From Acidobacteriaceae bacterium (GTDB lineage: Bacteria; Acidobacteriota; Terriglobia; Terriglobales; Acidobacteriaceae): DNA of 5,768 nucleotides. Below the pieces are notes generated by a model. That model was not told the DNA's origin, did not search any database, and saw only the letters and a program-made list of their open reading frames with translations. The translations under genes and the position numbers were made by a program. This document shows, piece by piece, positions 5,678-5,768 of the stretch. The DNA lies in NCBI GenBank assembly GCA_003152795.1, contig PMBA01000074.1:1-5768 (forward strand), given 5' to 3'. Each line of letters opens with the position of its first letter. Position 1 is the first letter of the stretch.

Positions 5678-5720
5678 GACCGCTTCTCCTCCAAATGGAT
5701 TCTCTCTCATTCCACTTGGT
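5570..5720 (-). mobile_element. Remnant of the 5' end of an IS3-family element
   Basis: This includes the OrfA fragment and its upstream leader. The outer terminus should lie somewhere near 5715-5768. I could not place the terminal inverted repeat, because the other end of the element is missing and there is nothing to pair it with. The inner boundary at about 5570 is a deletion or recombination junction, since it falls inside the transposase gene. Confidence 0.55.
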
Positions 5721-5768
5721 ACAAAAACGGCCGGTCACGTCACCGTGTCTCGCTTGGAACTCCGTGTC
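5711..5768. other. Window-edge sequence beyond the transposase start
   Basis: This stretch may hold the outer end of the IS3-type element and flanking DNA. No gene is supported here. Confidence 0.3.

Noticed and set aside
1..5768. CRISPR array or defence island
   Set aside because: No regularly spaced repeats and no cas, restriction or other defence genes are present.

Overview
The window looks like chromosomal DNA from a GC-rich Gram-negative soil bacterium, most likely an Acidobacteriota (Terriglobia-type) genome. That guess rests on style and recalled family resemblance: a secreted protein ending in an ELAFFSWF-type C-terminus, a secreted protein with one Ig-like and one ASH-type (choice-of-anchor D) module, and an IS3-family OrfA beginning MPMKRYKPEQIV. 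No rRNA, tRNA or phylogenetic marker is present, so the assignment is an inference.

Left part (1-1233, plus strand): the last 35 codons of an unrecognised gene end at 109. A 155-base gap with one good inverted repeat follows. Next is a complete ADP-ribosylglycohydrolase of the DraG/ARH fold (265-1233) with both metal-binding motifs intact. No ADP-ribosyltransferase partner is visible.

Middle (1395-2445): a TetR-family repressor gene lies on the minus strand, convergent with the glycohydrolase gene and divergent from the genes to its right. Between the repressor start and the next plus-strand gene are 439 non-coding bases. They hold two separate palindromes with 11-base spacers, a TTGACA box inside one of them, and then a long leader with a terminator-like hairpin. 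The layout suggests that the repressor controls itself and the divergent operon.

Right-centre (2446-5084, plus strand): two genes 45 bases apart form an operon. The first encodes a 421-residue exported protein with a HEVGEAVDD motif (HExxE), which resembles a zinc-peptidase motif. The second encodes a 421-residue exported protein with an N-terminal beta-rich domain, one Ig-like repeat and a C-terminal ASH domain. The operon ends in a near-textbook intrinsic terminator (11-bp stem, 5-base loop, T6). Together they look like an exported enzyme-like protein made with an extracellular binding or adhesion protein; the biological role is unknown.

Right end (5085-5768): about 440 bases carry no convincing gene. 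Then a strong ribosome-binding site and start codon open a reading frame that stops after 16 codons, exactly where an IS3-type OrfA remnant on the opposite strand ends. This reads as the 5' stub of a gene fused to a truncated insertion sequence.
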